DNA of 64,000 nt from CADCWN01 sp046328475 (GTDB taxonomy: Bacteria; Chloroflexota; Chloroflexia; Thermomicrobiales; CADCWN01): the NCBI GenBank assembly GCA_046328475.1, contig JAXLWN010000011.1, positions 65,503-129,502 on the forward strand, read 5' to 3'. The notes below the pieces were generated by a model. The model saw only the letters and a program-made list of their open reading frames with translations, ran no database searches and was not told the origin of the DNA. Below are positions 61,794 to 64,000 of this stretch, piece after piece (the stretch's first letter is position 1; every line of letters begins with the position of its first letter). The position numbers were made by a program, and so were the translations under genes.

Positions 61794-62210
61794 CGCCGCA
61801 CACTCCTTGAATGATGTTGAAGAGAGAAGAGAGAAAAGTGTGGAGAGACAGATTCTTCACTGCGCTGCGCTCCGTTCGGAATGACACAATGGAAGGCACC
61901 GCCCCACCCCTGTCATTCTGAGCGCCGTCCTTCTCTCCTCTCTCTTCTCTTCTCTCTCCTCACTCCTCGTTCGTCTCCGCGTCGTTCTCTGCGCCTCTGC
62001 GGTCTTTCTCCGTTCTCTCCACTCTCCACTCTCCACGCCCTTCTCCCCTCGTCTCTGCGTCCTCCGCGACCTTTGCGGTTAGATCGTTCCCCTCTTGGCG
62101 TCCTTGGCGTCTTGGCGGTTTATCGTCCCCTCTCACCCCTCGCCACACAAAACAGCGCCGCACAGTCACCCGTGCAGCGCCGCCATTCATACTCACATAC
62201 CCGAACCGGA
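61794..62210. repeat. Composite pyrimidine-rich repeat region
   Basis: 417 nt without a gene. It contains TTCTTCACTGCGCTGCGCTC (near 61853), a CT-rich run (61925-61970), TCTCCACTCTCCACTCTCCAC and pieces such as GCGTCCTTGGCGTCTTGGCG. These resemble multi-copy intergenic repeats of several environmental phyla. No promoter or terminator assigned. Confidence 0.5.
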
Positions 62211-62489
62211 TCAGCCGCCCATCAACCGGGGCGCGATGACGATCTCATCCGCCTCCTGCGCCTGGGCATCCCAGCGATCCAGCTTCACCGGGCCATGCTC
62301 AGCATCGACCTTGAAGGGGACATCGCCGCGCACCAGCGCCTCGCGGAAAATGCGCTCCGCCTCGGCGATCGCCGCCAACGCCTCGGGATCGGTGTCCGTG
62401 TCGGCACCCGTCTCCCACGCCGTCACCGCGTCACCCTGATCGCACATCCGCCGGATGATGTGTCGCCGTCGCCCTGCCTTGCTGTCCAT
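62211..62489 (-). CDS. Hypothetical small acidic protein
   Basis: 92 residues from ATG 62489 (AAGGAGG upstream). MDSKAGRRRHIIRRMCDQGD, then helices EALAAIAEAERIFREALVRG and the end VKLDRWDAQAQEADEIVIAP. Soluble, no signal peptide. No family recognised. Confidence 0.6.
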   Translation of the reverse strand: MDSKAGRRRHIIRRMCDQGDAVTAWETGADTDTDPEALAAIAEAERIFREALVRGDVPFKVDAEHGPVKLDRWDAQAQEADEIVIAPRLMGG

Positions 62490-62879
62490 AGGCTTGCCTC
62501 CTTGGAACTGTGCGGGTCGTGTCCCTGGCCTATCCGCAGTATAGCACCGCCCTCATACCATGGGAAGTACACCAAATGTCCACCCATCCTCAACAAAAGC
62601 CCGTATCCTTCCCCTTCACCGTGCCTAACGCCATCCCACGCAGCTACCACACCTCCTGGCGAAGAATCCGCATCCCAAGACTTCCACCGCTCCACCCACC
62701 CCACCCCCACCAAGCCGGATTGATCCGGCGCATTTGCGTAGCCCGGACACTTCATGTCCGGGCGGGCATCGGGACGCCACCCACCTTCACTCTCCCCTAG
62801 CCCCATCCCCATACACCCCAACAATCTGCTACCCTCACGCCGACAACAACGCGCAGTGAACACGAAACGGAGGCGGCCA
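62490..62879. other. Intergenic region with a palindromic repeat
   Basis: 390 nt. GCCCGGACA-CTTCA-TGTCCGGGC at 62741-62763 is a perfect 9-bp hairpin of a kind that is often dispersed. Otherwise I see nothing. Confidence 0.4.
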
Positions 62880-64000
62880 ATGTCGTCGCAAGCAACCAAT
62901 CTGCGGACCGAATACCTCACCAACCCGGTCGGCATCGACGAAACCACCCCTCGCTTCTCCTGGTGGATCGACGACCCCCGCCCCGGTGCCCGCCAGACCG
63001 CCTACCGCGTCCGCGTCGCCTCCTCCCCCGACCTCCTCGCGCACGACACGCCCGACCTCTGGGACAGCGGCCAGGTCGCCAGCCAGCAGCAGGCCCACAT
63101 CGCCTACGCCGGCACGCCCCTCACCTCGCGCGACCGCGCCCACTGGGACGTCTCCCTCTGGGACGCCGACGGCACGCCCGGCCCCGCCTCCGACCCGGCC
63201 ACCTTCGAACTCGGCCTGCTCGACCGCGCCGACTGGTCCGCCACCTGGATCATCACCCCGGTCGAAGCCTCCGGCCTCTCGCTCCCACCCGCCCCGATCC
63301 TGCGGACAACCTTCAGCGTCGCGCGCCCCATCCGCCACGCCCGCCTCTACATCACCGCGCTCGGCCTCTACGAAACCCACCTCAACGGCCAGCGCGTCGG
63401 CAACGACGAATTTCGCCCCGGCTGGACCGACTACCACCATCGCCTCCACTACCAGACCTACGACGTCACCGCGCACCTCACCGAGGGCGACAACGCCATC
63501 GCCGTCCTGCTCGGCGACGGTTGGTACAGCGGCCGTGTCGCCCACCTGGAGCGCGGCCTGCTCTACGGCACCCGCCCCGCTCTCCTCGCGCAGCTCGAAA
63601 TCGCCCACGACGACGGCACCACCACCCGCGTCGTCACCGGCGACGGCTGGCGCTGGCGCGTCGGCCCGATTCGCGGCCAGGACCTGCTCGAAGGCGAGGA
63701 ATACGACGCCCGCCACGAAATCCCCGGTTGGGCCGAGACCAACGGCGACGAGCAAGGCTTCGCCCCGGTCCTCCCCCACGCCTGGCCCGACACCCGCCTC
63801 GTCGCCGCGCCCAACGCCCCCGTACGCGCCGTCAAGGAACTCGCACCCATCGCCGATCCGGTGCAAGTCCCCGGCGGCTGGAGCCGCGTCGCCCAGATCT
63901 TCGATCTCGGCCAGAACCTCGCCGGGAACATCCGCCTCGCCGTGCGCGGCCCGCGCGGCGCGACCATCCGCCTGCGCTACGCCGAGATGCTCGCCGCCGA
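62880..64000 (+). CDS. GH78 alpha-L-rhamnosidase, N-terminal part (cut by window end)
   Basis: 373 readable codons from ATG 62880 (CGGAGG upstream), still open at the edge. LRTEYLTNPVGIDETTPRFS followed by WWIDD is the standard N-terminus; then an Fn3/beta-sandwich region and the ARLYITALGLYETHLNGQRV, LLGDGWYSGRV and FDLGQNLAGNIRL signatures of the rhamnosidase N-domain. The catalytic (alpha/alpha)6 barrel lies beyond the window. No signal peptide, so probably cytoplasmic. It releases L-rhamnose from oligosaccharides or glycosides. Confidence 0.9.
   Translation, partial: MSSQATNLRTEYLTNPVGIDETTPRFSWWIDDPRPGARQTAYRVRVASSPDLLAHDTPDLWDSGQVASQQQAHIAYAGTPLTSRDRAHWDVSLWDADGTPGPASDPATFELGLLDRADWSATWIITPVEASGLSLPPAPILRTTFSVARPIRHARLYITALGLYETHLNGQRVGNDEFRPGWTDYHHRLHYQTYDVTAHLTEGDNAIAVLLGDGWYSGRVAHLERGLLYGTRPALLAQLEIAHDDGTTTRVVTGDGWRWRVGPIRGQDLLEGEEYDARHEIPGWAETNGDEQGFAPVLPHAWPDTRLVAAPNAPVRAVKELAPIADPVQVPGGWSRVAQIFDLGQNLAGNIRLAVRGPRGATIRLRYAEMLAA

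Overview
The window is a high-GC bacterial chromosome segment with no phage or plasmid backbone. I read the host as probably a member of the Chloroflexota, perhaps Thermomicrobia-like. The reasons are the Pro/Ser/Thr-rich secreted proteins, a membrane-fused spermidine-synthase-like protein, a cytochrome bc operon led by a GltD-like flavoprotein, a deazaflavin-type (F420) oxidoreductase, several DinB-fold proteins and many intergenic repeats. This assignment is inference; no rRNA gene is present.

Layout. 1-4350: a minus-strand cassette of up to six small Cys-free peptides, five sharing the core ELPDREAMSL (one of them frameshifted), followed by an M50/site-2-type membrane protease with a PqqD-like N-terminus. 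This is the best candidate for an undescribed system. 4638-6920: membrane-fused spermidine-synthase-like protein. 7264-15296: a SWIM / DUF5691 / MoxR ATPase / DUF5682 / VWA cassette, interrupted by a four-helix-bundle (S23-like) gene and full of frameshifts. 15300-17712: broken hypothetical genes and a small two-gene insertion flanked by a 37-nt direct repeat. 17966-22015: creatininase, small XRE protein, XRE/NB-ARC/TPR regulator. 22044-27530: secreted glycosidase and a sugar-acid set (beta-hydroxyacid dehydrogenase, two enolase-superfamily enzymes). 27817-34837: diheme cytochrome c, Ca2+/H+ antiporter, RibD-like reductase, broken 2-hydroxyacid dehydrogenase, DinB protein, broken secreted protein. 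35223-40362: acyl-CoA dehydrogenase, NDP-forming acyl-CoA ligase, ThDP enzyme. 40511-43737: VOC and DinB proteins, phytoene-desaturase-like enzyme, two tRNA-Arg(UCU) genes. 44149-49664: GltD-like flavoprotein, cytochrome b6, subunit IV, Rieske protein, diheme cytochrome c and a 35-residue membrane protein, apparently one bc/b6f-like operon. 49832-55448: Zn-ribbon protein, antibiotic kinase, SH3 membrane protein, LigB-type dioxygenase, 7Fe ferredoxin, RNA methyltransferase. 56020-62489: two-component system, threonine aldolase, RlmI-like methyltransferase, DinB and F420-type proteins. 62880 to the end: GH78 rhamnosidase, cut by the window edge.

Two patterns cross the whole window. First, short tandem arrays (7-mers such as CTGACTA, CTCGTTA, CTCAGCA, CTCACGA; two 8-mer arrays of CCCTCACG) end about 10-25 nt upstream of start codons, just before the ribosome-binding site, and often have an inverted partner after the preceding stop codon. 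Second, indel-type frameshifts cluster at about 7.3-16.5 kb and recur elsewhere, some compensating within one gene. Many are probably sequence errors rather than true decay, so broken genes here should be treated with caution.
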